A DNA stretch of 64,000 bases. Origin: JALOLG01 sp963722415. GTDB taxonomy: Bacteria; Actinomycetota; Acidimicrobiia; Acidimicrobiales; Ilumatobacteraceae. Positions 36,149 to 44,902 of the stretch are shown piece after piece. Under the pieces are notes generated by a model. It searched no databases. It was not told where the DNA came from and saw only the letters and a program-made list of their open reading frames with translations. The translations under genes were made by a program, and so were the position numbers. Where the stretch lies: positions 8,136-72,135 of the forward strand of contig CAVRNI010000046.1 of assembly GCA_963722415.1 (NCBI GenBank), written 5' to 3'. How positions within the stretch are numbered: the first letter of the stretch is position 1; every line of letters starts with the position of its first letter.

Positions 36149-38458
36149 ATGAAGACGAGCGCCGGAGCTGCCGCTCGCCAGGCCGTGATCGACGACACGG
36201 CACGTGGCGGGCGCGACCTGTGCCGGGACCTCTCGGCGGCGACCGACGAGTGGCTCGTCGCCCTGTACGACGCAGCGCGCGACGAACACCCCCGCGCACC
36301 ACAGGCCGCACTGCTGGCGATCGGCGGCTACGGGCGCGGCGAGTTGGCGCCGTTCAGCGACCTCGACCTGCTGCTGGTGCACACGTCGACACCTGCTCGC
36401 GTGGAACCGTTCGCATCTGCCATCTGGTACCCGTTGTGGGACGCCGGATCGAAGCTCGGTCACGCCGTCCGCACGGTCAACGATCAGGTCGACCTCGCCA
36501 GAGCTGACCTCGACACCGCGACCGCGCTGCTCACCGCGCGGCTGATCGCCGGCGACGCGGCGCTGGCGGCGAAGGTGATCGACGCCGGACGCTCCAACTG
36601 GACGAAGCACTCCAAGCGGTGGCTCGGCGAGCTGCAGCTCCGGGTCCGCGAACGCCAACTCGGTGCCGGCGAGGTGGCGTACACGCTCGAGCCCGACTTG
36701 AAGGACGGCCATGGTGGCCTGCGTGATGTGCAATCGCTGTGGTGGGCGGCGCAGGCAGGGCTGGCGTTGCCGAGCGGCGACGCCGCCGCGCTCGACGAGT
36801 GCTACGCCACGCTGGTGCGAGCTCGGGTCGCGCTGCATCGCGCCACCGGTCGGGCCGGCGACGTGTTGCGTCTCGAGGATCAGGACGCGGCGGCGGCCCG
36901 GTCCGGGCACGCCACCGCCGACGCGCTGATGGCCGACGTCGCGGCGGCGGCGCGAACGATCGCGTGGATCGCCGACGAGGCGTGGGGCCGGTTCGAGCGC
37001 CCGCTCGGTGGCGAGCCCGATCGCGTCGCCCCCGGCGTGATCCGCGTCAACGGCGAGATCGAGCTGAGCGCCAGCGCCGACCCGACGACGGATCCGACGC
37101 TCGTGCTCCGCGTTGCCCTGGCTGCGGCGCGCCTCGGCTGTCGAATCGAGCGGCGGACGCTCGATCGACTTGCCGAGGAGGTCGCGCCCTGGCCGCCGAC
37201 GTGGCCGGCCGGTGCCAGCGACATGCTCGTCGCGCTCCTCCTCGAGGGGCACGCCGCGGTGCCCGTGCTGGAGGCGCTCGATCAGCGTGGCCTGCTCACG
37301 CGGTTGCTCCCGGAGTGGGAGCCCGTTCGTTCACGGCCTCAGCGCAACGCCTATCACCGCTTCACCGTCGACCGGCACCTCTGGGAGGCGGCGGCCAACG
37401 CCGCCCAGCTCGTCGAGCGCGTCGCCCGACCGGACCTCCTCGTGCTCGGCGCACTGTTCCACGACATCGGCAAGGGCTACCAGGGCGATCACACGGAGGC
37501 GGGCATGGAGGTCGTCCGCGGTCTCGGTCACCGGCTCGGCATCGGGCTCACCGACACCGACGTGTTGATCGCGATGGTCGAGCATCACCTCCTGCTCCCC
37601 GACGTCGCCGTGCGGCGTGATCTCGCCGACAGTGCGACGCTCTCGTACGTCGCCGAGAGCGTCGGCTCCGTCGAGGTGCTCGACCTGCTGCACGCCCTCA
37701 CGGAGGCCGACTCGAAGGCAACCGGCCCGTCGGCGTGGGGGTCGTGGAAGGAGGGCCTCGTCGACGACCTCGTGACCCGCGTGCGCCATGTGCTCGGTGG
37801 CGGCGACGTCCGCGAGCTGACGTGGCGGCTGTTCCCCGACGCCGAAACGCTGGCGTTGATGGCCAGGTCGGAGTCCGACGTGCGAGTGGACGACGATCGT
37901 GTCACGGTCGTCACCTCCGACGTGCCCGGGTCGTTCAGTCGTGTCGCGGGCGTGATGGCCCTGCATGGCCTCGACGTTCTCAGCGCCCAGGCACATTCCG
38001 ACGAACCGCAACTGGGCCGCGTGGGCATGGCCGCTTCGCAGTTCCGCGTCGACGTGCCGCGGGTGGAGTTCGACTGGGAGTCCGTTCGCGCGGATCTGAT
38101 GCGGGCCCTCGCCGGCGAGCTGGCGATCGAAGCCCGCCTCGCCGAACGGGCCCGCACCTACCGGCGCCGCAAGCCGATGCAGGCGCAGCAGCCAGGACCT
38201 CCCAGCGTGGTGTTCCACGACGACGCATCGAGCAACGCGTCCGTGCTGGAGGTGCGGGCGACCACCAAGATCGGCATCCTGCATCGCATCACCAAGGCGC
38301 TCGCCGAGCTCGGGCTCGACATCCGCCACGCGACCGTCCAGACGATGGGCATGGAGGTCGTCGACACGTTCTACGTGCGCACGTGGTCGGGTGAGCTGGT
38401 CACCGACGAGTTCCACCGCGCCGAGATCAAGCGCGCCGTGCTGCAAGCCGTCAGCTGA
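36149..38458 (+). CDS. glnD: [Protein-PII] uridylyltransferase / uridylyl-removing enzyme GlnD
   Basis: 769 residues. Nucleotidyltransferase motif GGYGRGELAPFSDLDL at residues 59-74, then GELQLRVRERQLG and PDLKDGHGGLRDVQSLWW (typical GlnD), the HD domain with LFHDIGKGYQGDH (about 435) for deuridylylation, and two C-terminal ACT domains (about 589 and 703, the second ATTKIGILHRITKAL). It modifies PII according to glutamine level and so controls nitrogen assimilation. In actinobacteria GlnD is often linked with amtB-glnK; here they are absent, so glnD stands alone. Confidence 0.93.
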   Translation: MKTSAGAAARQAVIDDTARGGRDLCRDLSAATDEWLVALYDAARDEHPRAPQAALLAIGGYGRGELAPFSDLDLLLVHTSTPARVEPFASAIWYPLWDAGSKLGHAVRTVNDQVDLARADLDTATALLTARLIAGDAALAAKVIDAGRSNWTKHSKRWLGELQLRVRERQLGAGEVAYTLEPDLKDGHGGLRDVQSLWWAAQAGLALPSGDAAALDECYATLVRARVALHRATGRAGDVLRLEDQDAAAARSGHATADALMADVAAAARTIAWIADEAWGRFERPLGGEPDRVAPGVIRVNGEIELSASADPTTDPTLVLRVALAAARLGCRIERRTLDRLAEEVAPWPPTWPAGASDMLVALLLEGHAAVPVLEALDQRGLLTRLLPEWEPVRSRPQRNAYHRFTVDRHLWEAAANAAQLVERVARPDLLVLGALFHDIGKGYQGDHTEAGMEVVRGLGHRLGIGLTDTDVLIAMVEHHLLLPDVAVRRDLADSATLSYVAESVGSVEVLDLLHALTEADSKATGPSAWGSWKEGLVDDLVTRVRHVLGGGDVRELTWRLFPDAETLALMARSESDVRVDDDRVTVVTSDVPGSFSRVAGVMALHGLDVLSAQAHSDEPQLGRVGMAASQFRVDVPRVEFDWESVRADLMRALAGELAIEARLAERARTYRRRKPMQAQQPGPPSVVFHDDASSNASVLEVRATTKIGILHRITKALAELGLDIRHATVQTMGMEVVDTFYVRTWSGELVTDEFHRAEIKRAVLQAVS

Positions 38459-38483
38459 GATCGGGTCGGATAGGTTGACCGGC

Positions 38484-39182
38484 GTGGCAACCCGCGACAT
38501 GGACCCCCGCGATCTTGCTCGGTGGAGCGAGACGCTGGCCGCGATCGCACGAACCGGTCTCGGGTTCACGCAGAACCTCTACGAGAAGGAGCGCTTCGAG
38601 GAGGTGCTCCACGTCGCGGCCGACATCAAGGCGGCCGCGACCGAGCTCGAGGACGACGCCGCGTTCGAGCGCGAGACCGATCATTTCGTGCAGGAATGGC
38701 TCGAGAGCATCGGCGAAGGCGTGCCCGGCTACGTGACGCCCAAGGTCGCGATCGGCGCCATCGTCGGCAACGAGCGCGGCGAGCTGCTCCTCGTCCAGCG
38801 CGCCGATTCGGGAATCTGGCTGTACCCGACCGGGTGGGCCGACGTCGGTTACTCGCCGGCCGAGGTCGCGGTGAAAGAGGTGGCCGAGGAGACCGGGATC
38901 TTGTGCGAACCGCAACGGGTGCTGTCCGTGATCGACGGCCAGCGGATGGGGTTCTCGCGCTTCGGGATGTACATGCTCGTGTTCCATTGCACGGCGATCG
39001 GTGGTGAGCTGACGGGCCACCCGCTCGAGACCGCTGACGTCGGCTGGTTCGGCCGCGATGCGCTCCCGACCACGACCGCCGGCGCCCACTGGTGGGGTCC
39101 GATGGCGTTCGCCGCCATCGACGGCGAGGACTTCCCGACCCACTTCGACGCCGTGCGCGCGCCGATGTGGCGGGCGGGTTGA
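38484..39182 (+). CDS. NUDIX hydrolase with N-terminal NUDIX-associated domain
   Basis: 232 residues from GTG 38484 (ATG 38499 also possible). The N-terminal helical domain (LARWSETLAAIARTGLGFTQNLYEKERFEEV) is the one found before the NUDIX domain in ADP-ribose-pyrophosphatase-like proteins. NUDIX box: GWADVGYSPAEVAVKEVAEETG, quoted here as GWADVGYSPAEV plus KEVAEETG; the first Glu of the classic box is Tyr, as in related members of this subfamily, while the metal-binding EVAEE core is kept. It hydrolyses a nucleoside diphosphate derivative; the substrate is open. Confidence 0.87.
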   Translation: MATRDMDPRDLARWSETLAAIARTGLGFTQNLYEKERFEEVLHVAADIKAAATELEDDAAFERETDHFVQEWLESIGEGVPGYVTPKVAIGAIVGNERGELLLVQRADSGIWLYPTGWADVGYSPAEVAVKEVAEETGILCEPQRVLSVIDGQRMGFSRFGMYMLVFHCTAIGGELTGHPLETADVGWFGRDALPTTTAGAHWWGPMAFAAIDGEDFPTHFDAVRAPMWRAG

Positions 39183-39208
39183 CACACTCGACGATTCGGG
39201 TGACCGAC

Positions 39209-40144
39209 TCAGCTCTCGTCGCGGTCGCGCAGGAACTGTTCGACCTCCTGCACCAACTCGCTCGGGTCTGACACGTCGAACGTGCCACCGGGCGGATCGG
39301 CGTCGATGCCGAAGTGTTCGTCGACCGCGCTGTCGAGCTCGTCGACATCGTCGATGTCGATCGGATCGAGATCGGGTTCGTCGAGCATCGACTCGAGGCG
39401 CGACACGTACGACGAGAGATCGTCGTCGTCGGCGACGAGGGAGGCAACCCGCGCGTCGTACTCGGCTGATTGATCGGCGAGCACCGAGACCGGCGCGGGA
39501 GTGCCCATCATCGAACACGCCCGCTCGACGAGTGCCATCGCCGCCTTCGGCGACGGCAGCTGCGCGGCGTAGCCGGGCACCGCGGCCCAGAGCGACGCGG
39601 CGGGAATGTCGGCGTGGGTGAACGCCGCCTGCAGCACTCCGACGATCCCCGTCGGGCCCTCGTAACGGGAGCGCTCCAGCTCGTAGCGTTCCATCAAGGC
39701 GTTGTCGGTGGCGGTGCCGATCAGGTGCACCGGCCGGCTGTGCGGCACGTCGGCGAGCAGCGCGCCGAGCGTGATCGCCATCGGTGCCCCGAGGTGCGCG
39801 GCGAGCCCGGTGATCTGCTCGCAGAAGGATCGCCAGCGGAGCGCCGGCTCGGGCCCGAGGACGAGGATCACGTCGGTACCTGGCAGCGACGCCGACCACA
39901 CCCCGACGGTCGGCCACACGATCTCGCGTTGGCGCTGCGCGGTCAGTCGCACATGCGGCCGCACCGTCGCGAAATCGGTGTACGGATCGGGGTCGATCTC
40001 GGCGAGGGCGGTCGCCGCGCTCGACTCGACGAGGGTGCGCAACGCCGTCGATGCAGCATCGCCCGCGTCGTTCCACCCCGTGAAGGCGGCCACCACCACC
40101 GGGTTCGTGAGCGTCGGTTCGGCGAGCCAACGGATGTGCTCCAT
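39209..40144 (-). CDS. PAC2 family protein
   Basis: 311 residues. The PAC2 (proteasome assembly chaperone 2-like) pattern is visible: NPVVVAAFTGWNDAGDAAS at the start, VILVLGPEPALRWRSFCEQI, GALLADVPHSRPVHLIGTA and SLWAAVPGYAAQLPSPKA. Actinobacterial PAC2 proteins are conserved, some near proteasome or trehalose genes; their role is not settled. The C-terminal 60 residues are very acidic (DDDDLSSYVSRLESMLDEPD). Confidence 0.87.
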   Translation of the reverse strand: MEHIRWLAEPTLTNPVVVAAFTGWNDAGDAASTALRTLVESSAATALAEIDPDPYTDFATVRPHVRLTAQRQREIVWPTVGVWSASLPGTDVILVLGPEPALRWRSFCEQITGLAAHLGAPMAITLGALLADVPHSRPVHLIGTATDNALMERYELERSRYEGPTGIVGVLQAAFTHADIPAASLWAAVPGYAAQLPSPKAAMALVERACSMMGTPAPVSVLADQSAEYDARVASLVADDDDLSSYVSRLESMLDEPDLDPIDIDDVDELDSAVDEHFGIDADPPGGTFDVSDPSELVQEVEQFLRDRDES

Positions 40145-40207
40145 GTCATCGTCAACCCTACCGGTGCGCCGTCTGCCGTGTCGTTCTGCGGCGTCGTCGG
40201 CTGCGTG

Positions 40208-41293
40208 TCAGAGCTGGGGTTCGACGACGTAGCGGGCGCCACCACCGAGGGCCAGCACGTCGTCGATCCAGCTCGTGCCGTAGACCGCGCCCGCCTCCTG
40301 GGTCAGGTCGTTGGCGTCGGCGCCTTCGGGCGTCGTCTCGAGGGTCCAGGCCTGGCGTTTGTACGTCCAGTTCGAGCGGTCGAGGTCGTGCGCCTGCCGC
40401 CACCACCCACGCGCCGCCTCGCGACCCACGGTCCGCTCGAGGTGCTGCCCGAGCTCGAAACACGCGGTTGCCCGCGCCTGGTCGGCGCCGCGCGGCTGCG
40501 ATCGCGCGACCACCTCGTCGGGTGTGAGCGCGTACCGCGACGCGGCGCCGAGCTCGACCCAGTCGAGGATGGCTGCCCGGTACTCGGCCGAATGATCGGG
40601 GATCGCCTTGACCTCGGTGAGCGTCGTCGCCAGCCGGGCCGGGATGTCGGTCGGGATCTCGATGTCGCGCAGTGGGCTCCGTTCGATCGAGGCCGACTCG
40701 GCGTTGCGCACGATCGTGCCGTCCTCGTCGATCCACGCCGCCATCGGGATGTTGATGAAGCCGAACAACTCGCCGGTCGCGTGGCGGGTGTCGATCAGGC
40801 TCGGGTGGGTCGGGGCGGCGGCGTCGATCCAGCGATACGTGTGCTCCGGGAACATGTCGAGCGCAACCGTCACGACGGTCAGGCCCCGCGGTTCGAGTTC
40901 TGCGTGCAACGCCTGCCACCCGGGCAGGCTCGCGCGACAGCCTCAATAACTGGCCCAGGCGACCAGCAACACCTTGCGGCCGTGCAGCGACGACAGGCGG
41001 AACGGTTCGCCGTCGCGGTCGATCAGCGTGGGGTCGGGCGCGATGGCGGTGCTGAGCACGCGTCCGGTGGTGGTGCCCGGGCCGAGTGCCCAGACCCCGG
41101 CGTCGGCATCGTGCACGAGCGGCATTCCGAGCCGTTCGGCCGCCAGCGCCACGTCGATCGTGCCGTCGTCGCGGGAGGCGCCGGGCGCCGGCACGCAGAC
41201 CTCGCCGCGGCACAAGCCCTGCGGCTTCGGGGTCCATCCGGTCGATTCGGCGAAGGCGTCGATCGTGACTGCCTCGAGATCGGTGATGATCAT
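40208..41293 (-). CDS. Redoxin/thioredoxin-fold protein with in-frame UGA, probable selenoprotein
   Basis: 361 residues if the UGA at 40945-40943 (codon 117) is read as selenocysteine. The frame is the same on both sides of it, and the site is exactly the redox centre: LLVAWASY-U-GCRASLPGW, in place of the WCxxC of TlpA/ResA-like proteins, so the pair is U117-Cys119. A hairpin 13 nt after the UGA has bacterial SECIS form (feature at 40911). Around it, the N-terminal part has CRGEVC (residues 28-33), the redoxin fold runs from about 85 to 235 (GLTVVTVALDMFPEHT, GFINIPMAAWIDEDGTIV), and the last 125 residues form a helical extension. It follows the SCO6745-like gene with ATGA overlap. Alternatives: a broken Cys gene. 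No Sec machinery gene is in the window. Confidence 0.82.
40911..40929 (-). promoter_or_regulatory. Candidate bacterial SECIS hairpin
   Basis: In the mRNA, 13 nt after the UGA comes GCCUGCC-CGGGU-GGCAGGC: a perfect 7-bp stem and a 5-nt loop whose second base is G. The distance from UGA to loop is 20 nt. Known bacterial SECIS elements have a 4-16-bp upper stem, a small loop with G among the first two bases, and 16-37 nt between UGA and loop; all are met. Confidence 0.7.
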
Positions 41294-42186
41294 CCGCGTC
41301 CTCCCAGATCGTGGGGCCCGTTGGCGAGATAGCCGCCGGCGGCCCGAACCGCGGCTCCCCATGCTTCGAGGATCGAGCACAACTCCGCCACGTCGTCGCC
41401 GAGCGCGTCGAGGGCCGGTTGCATCTGCTCGTCGGTCGCCACCTCGATCGCCTCCCGAGTCTCACGTCCGGACGTGCTGAACCCCTCGCCGTCGATCAGC
41501 CCGCGGGAACGAAGGCGGTCCTCGGCGGCGTCGAAGTCGGCGTCGCTCCACGCTCTGGTACGGGTGTACGTGCGCATCGCCAGCCCCCAGTAGAGCTCCG
41601 TGAGCAGGCCGATCTCGGTGGCGTCGAACCCGGCGGCACCCCACGCCATCGTGTGCGAGTCGCCGCGGTACTCGCGCAGTTGGTCGCCCATGCGCCACAT
41701 CGCGGCGAGCGGCTCTTCGGGAACGCCGAGCGAACGGACGCCTGCGTACAGCGGTCGGCCCTCCGGTCGCAACGGTTCGACGGCGCGGCGCATCAGCTCG
41801 ACGGCGCGTTCGAGGCCGGCCGGATCGTCGCCGAGGATCCGCCGCAGTTGGGCGACCGCGCCCTCGGTGCGCGCCTGGCAGATCGTCGGCGCGTCGGTCC
41901 GCCCCCACCCGATCTCGACGAGTGGCACCACCACGGCCGGGTTGAACACGGCGAACGCCGCCGCGATCACGTCGCCCGCGACCTGCCCCATCACGCTGCC
42001 ACGGCTCGTGAAGTAGGCCGGCCCATCGGGGAGGGCGACGCCTCCGGCGACCCCCGGGCTCGGATCGAACCCCAGCTCGACGTAGTTCGCGTGGCACTCG
42101 GGCGAGAAGTACACCTGTCCGATCACCGGCTCGAGCACGGAGCCGAGGCGCCGTGCAGTCTGCGAGAGTTCGGAAGCGGGCGGCAT
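41290..42186 (-). CDS. SCO6745-like family protein
   Basis: 298 residues from ATG 42186. The pattern RRLGSVLEPVIGQVYFSPECHANYVELGF, YFTSRGSVMGQVAGDVIAAAFAVFNP and the C-terminal winged-helix-like RLRSRGLIDGEGFSTSGRETREAIE matches a conserved actinobacterial family (SCO6745-like) of unknown function. It is translationally coupled to the putative selenoprotein redoxin, which may hint at a shared redox or stress role. Confidence 0.78.
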   Translation of the reverse strand: MPPASELSQTARRLGSVLEPVIGQVYFSPECHANYVELGFDPSPGVAGGVALPDGPAYFTSRGSVMGQVAGDVIAAAFAVFNPAVVVPLVEIGWGRTDAPTICQARTEGAVAQLRRILGDDPAGLERAVELMRRAVEPLRPEGRPLYAGVRSLGVPEEPLAAMWRMGDQLREYRGDSHTMAWGAAGFDATEIGLLTELYWGLAMRTYTRTRAWSDADFDAAEDRLRSRGLIDGEGFSTSGRETREAIEVATDEQMQPALDALGDDVAELCSILEAWGAAVRAAGGYLANGPHDLGGRG

Positions 42187-42228
42187 GGGCCCCGACGCTA
42201 GGCACGTGCCCGGTAGCGTCAACGACTC

Positions 42229-42663
42229 GTGAGCGTCGAGATCCTTCGAGTCGAGACCGTGACCGCCGAGCTGGTCGAGGCCTTCGCCCGGCTGATCCCG
42301 CAGCTGTCGTCGTCGTCACCGCCTCCCACGGCCGACGAGTTGTCCGCGATCGTCGGCGCTCCGGACTCGGTCCTGTTCGTGGCGCGGTTGGACGGGCGCG
42401 TCGTCGGCGGGTTGACGCTCGCGATGTATCGCATCCCCACCGGGTTCAAGGCGTGGATCGAAGACGTCGTCGTCGACGACGAGGCACGCCGCAACGGGAT
42501 CGGTGAGGCGCTCAGCCGGGCCGCCGTCGAGGAAGCCGGCCGGCGTGGCGCGAAGCACGTCAGCCTCACGAGTCGCGCCAGCCGCGACGCGGCCAACCGG
42601 CTGTATCAGGCGATCGGTTTCGAGCAGTACCACACGAACGTCTACCGCTACACCTTCGAGTAG
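42229..42663 (+). CDS. GNAT-family N-acetyltransferase
   Basis: 144 residues from GTG 42229. GNAT core: KAWIEDVVVDDEARRNGIGEAL (acetyl-CoA-binding RxxGxG/A as RRNGIG) and SRDAANRLYQAIGFEQYHTNVYRY at the end. The acceptor substrate is unknown. Single gene, divergent from the SCO6745-like gene. Confidence 0.88.
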   Translation: MSVEILRVETVTAELVEAFARLIPQLSSSSPPPTADELSAIVGAPDSVLFVARLDGRVVGGLTLAMYRIPTGFKAWIEDVVVDDEARRNGIGEALSRAAVEEAGRRGAKHVSLTSRASRDAANRLYQAIGFEQYHTNVYRYTFE

Positions 42664-42709
42664 TCGCTCGGGTCACTGCCGGCCGTGGGCGCCAGTGTGT
42701 TCTCGATCG

Positions 42710-43303
42710 TCATCCGCTCCACGCGCGCCACAGGTCCTCGGCCGCTTGTCGGACCTGCCAATCGCGATCGTCGAGGGCGCGTTCGATGGCGGTGCGCACG
42801 TCGTCGCCGTCGAACGGAGCGAGGGCGAGCACGGCGCGTCGCCGGACGCTCGGCTTGTCTTCGCACGCAGCGAGGATGGCAGGGAGCCCGCGCGCGTCGC
42901 CGATCGCGCCGAGCGCGGCGGCGCACGACTCACGGACCAGCGGCTCGGTGGCGCGTGTCGTCAACTCGATCAGTCGACCGAGAACCGCGTCGCTGACCTC
43001 CTGACGCTCGCCGCACGACCATGCGGCCATCTCGACCACCGTGACGTCGTCGTCGGCGAGAAGCGGGAGCAGTTCGACCTCGGGACGCGAGGCGGCCAGT
43101 TCCGCCGCACGCCGGCGGACGCTCGCGGCCGGGTCGATCGTCGCCGTGGTCAGATCGGGCGCGGTCAGCCGTCCGAGCCGGTCGAGGGCGCCGAGTGCGG
43201 CGAGCCGCACCGCGGGGTCCGGGCTGGTCAGGCCGGCCGTGGCGGTGGCGGGATCGGACGAGTGCCCGGCGATGACGACGTCGCGGCGGCTCGGCCCGGT
43301 CAT
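42710..43303 (-). CDS. HEAT-repeat domain protein
   Basis: 197 residues from ATG 43303. At least four HEAT-like repeats of about 31 residues: DPAVRLAALGALDRLG, DPAASVRRRAAELAASRP, EPLVRESCAAALGAIGD and KPSVRRRAVLALAPFGD-like DKPSVRRRAVLALAPFDGDD, then DRDWQVRQAAEDLWRAW. A scaffold or lyase-type HEAT protein (as in PBS lyase-like proteins) is possible, but no catalytic residues are seen. It follows the small membrane gene at 43327 on the same strand. Confidence 0.8.
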   Translation of the reverse strand: MTGPSRRDVVIAGHSSDPATATAGLTSPDPAVRLAALGALDRLGRLTAPDLTTATIDPAASVRRRAAELAASRPEVELLPLLADDDVTVVEMAAWSCGERQEVSDAVLGRLIELTTRATEPLVRESCAAALGAIGDARGLPAILAACEDKPSVRRRAVLALAPFDGDDVRTAIERALDDRDWQVRQAAEDLWRAWSG

Positions 43304-43326
43304 CGCCGGCCCATCCCCATTCGACG

Positions 43327-43662
43327 TCACTTCTTGAGAAGGCTCGTCAGCCGCACGACCGTCCAGGCCACGCCGAACGACAACACGGTCGCCGCGATGG
43401 CACCCGTGACGACGGCGAGCCCGCCGCTCGCAATGGCCGCGAGGATCCGACGGATGGGTCCTGGGCGGCGGTAGAGCGGCGCCGGGTCGTGGTCGACGGC
43501 GATCGGCTGCCGTTCGCGCACCCACGGCACGCGTGGTGGACGGCCCTTTGCTCTGGCAGGCTTACGCCACCCAGCGAGGACGAGGGCACCGACGGCGAGG
43601 CCGGCGATCCATGCTGCTTGGGCGGTGAGCCCGTCGACCGAGAGCGCGAGAGTGACCGACAC
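43327..43662 (-). CDS. Small hypothetical membrane protein
   Basis: 111 residues with two membrane segments (AAWIAGLAVGALVLAGW, ILAAIASGGLAVVTGAIAATVLSFGVAW) and a basic, Pro/Arg-rich cytoplasmic loop between them. It lies 23 bp before the HEAT-repeat gene and is divergent from the PDZ/S16 gene, with which its start region overlaps or nearly touches. Family not recognised. Confidence 0.6.
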   Translation of the reverse strand: MSVTLALSVDGLTAQAAWIAGLAVGALVLAGWRKPARAKGRPPRVPWVRERQPIAVDHDPAPLYRRPGPIRRILAAIASGGLAVVTGAIAATVLSFGVAWTVVRLTSLLKK

Positions 43663-43681
43663 GGAGGAACAAACGATAGCG

Positions 43682-44885
43682 GTGCCCGCCTCGATGGTTC
43701 CGCGCGCCCGCGTGAAGCTCCCGTCGTCACGTCACCGCTGGTGGTCGATCCCCATGGTGGCCGTGGCGTTCGTCGCGTGCGCGGCCGTCGGCGTGGCGAG
43801 TCTGCTGCCCTCCGAGCTCGTCGCCGACGAGATGAACGAGCGGATCGACGAGGTCCAGCCGACGCCGTACGCACGCGTGCCGTCGTCGGCACAGCCGGTC
43901 GACGAGCGGATCACGTTCGGGGAGCTCGAGGGTCTCGCCGAGCAATACCCTCCGACGGGCAACTTCTACTTCGTGACCGTCACCGAACCGGCGCAGACGA
44001 TCCTGTCGTGGGTCGTCGGTCGGGACGAGCCGGCTGTCGAGTTCCTCACCGAGGAGGAGAAGTTCGGCTTCCAGACGCCGCAGCAACGCCGCGTGTTCGG
44101 GCTCGAGTCGATGCGGACCTCCGAGCAGATTGCACAGTACGTGGCGTTGAAGGCCGTCGGGTACGACGTGACGATCGTGCCGGGCGATGTGCTGATCAGC
44201 GAGATGGTGTGCCTCGTCGCCAACGACGAGGGCACGGAATGCCTCGAATCGAGCCCCTCCGACGAGGTGCTCGATCCGGGTGACCGGCTGCTGGAGGTCG
44301 ACGGCGTCCCATTGAGCAACGTGGACGATCTGTCGGCCGCGCTCGCCGACAAGGAACCCGGCGACACGGTGGAGATCAAACTCGAGCGACCCGACGTCGG
44401 CGAGCTCACCGTCACGGTCGAGCTGACGTCGGCCTCCGACGAACCGGACCGCACGATCGTGGGCTTCCTCCCCTTCGACACGCGAAGGGTCGAGCTGCCG
44501 TTCGAGCTCGACATCGACACCGGCCGCATCGGCGGGCCGTCGGCCGGACTGGCGTTCACGCTGACGCTGATCGACGAGTTGACGCCCGGCGAGCTCACCG
44601 GCGGCCAGAACATCGCCATCACGGGGACGATCGGGCTCGACGGCACGCGTCGGGGCGATCGGCGGTCTCCGCCAGAAGGCGTCGGCGGTCGCCCAGGCCG
44701 GGGTCGACGTGTTCCTCGTGCCTGCGGCACAAGGCGAGGACGACATCGAGAAAGCGCGGCAAGCCGGGGGCGATGGATTGCGCATCATCCCGGTCGCCAC
44801 CGTCGACGAGGCTCTTGCGGCCCTCGAGGAGCTGGGTGGCGAGCCGATCGACGCCGTTCCGATTGCCACCAACGAACAGCCCTGA
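43682..44885 (+). CDS. PDZ-domain S16 (Lon-like) secreted protease (frameshifted)
   Basis: About 400 residues; GTG 43682 is chosen, with GTG 43658 and ATG 43694 as alternatives. One N-terminal membrane segment (MVAVAFVACAAVGVASLL), an extracytoplasmic PDZ domain (DRLLEVDGVPLSNVDDLSAAL), then the S16 domain with catalytic Ser in GGPSAGLAFTLTL. After a shift near 44648 the frame continues with VGAIGGLRQKASAVAQAGVD, giving the catalytic Lys of the Ser-Lys dyad, and FLVPAAQ. It belongs to the YlbL/Rv3194c family; in mycobacteria it also lies next to a UPF0182 gene. Confidence 0.87.
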
Positions 44886-44902
44886 GTGCCTACGCTGGGC
44901 CC

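Noticed and set aside
40208..41293. Reading the redoxin as two separate genes or a pseudogene
   Set aside because: The frame is the same before and after the UGA, the stop is exactly at the active site, a SECIS-type hairpin follows, and no further stop or shift is seen in 361 codons.
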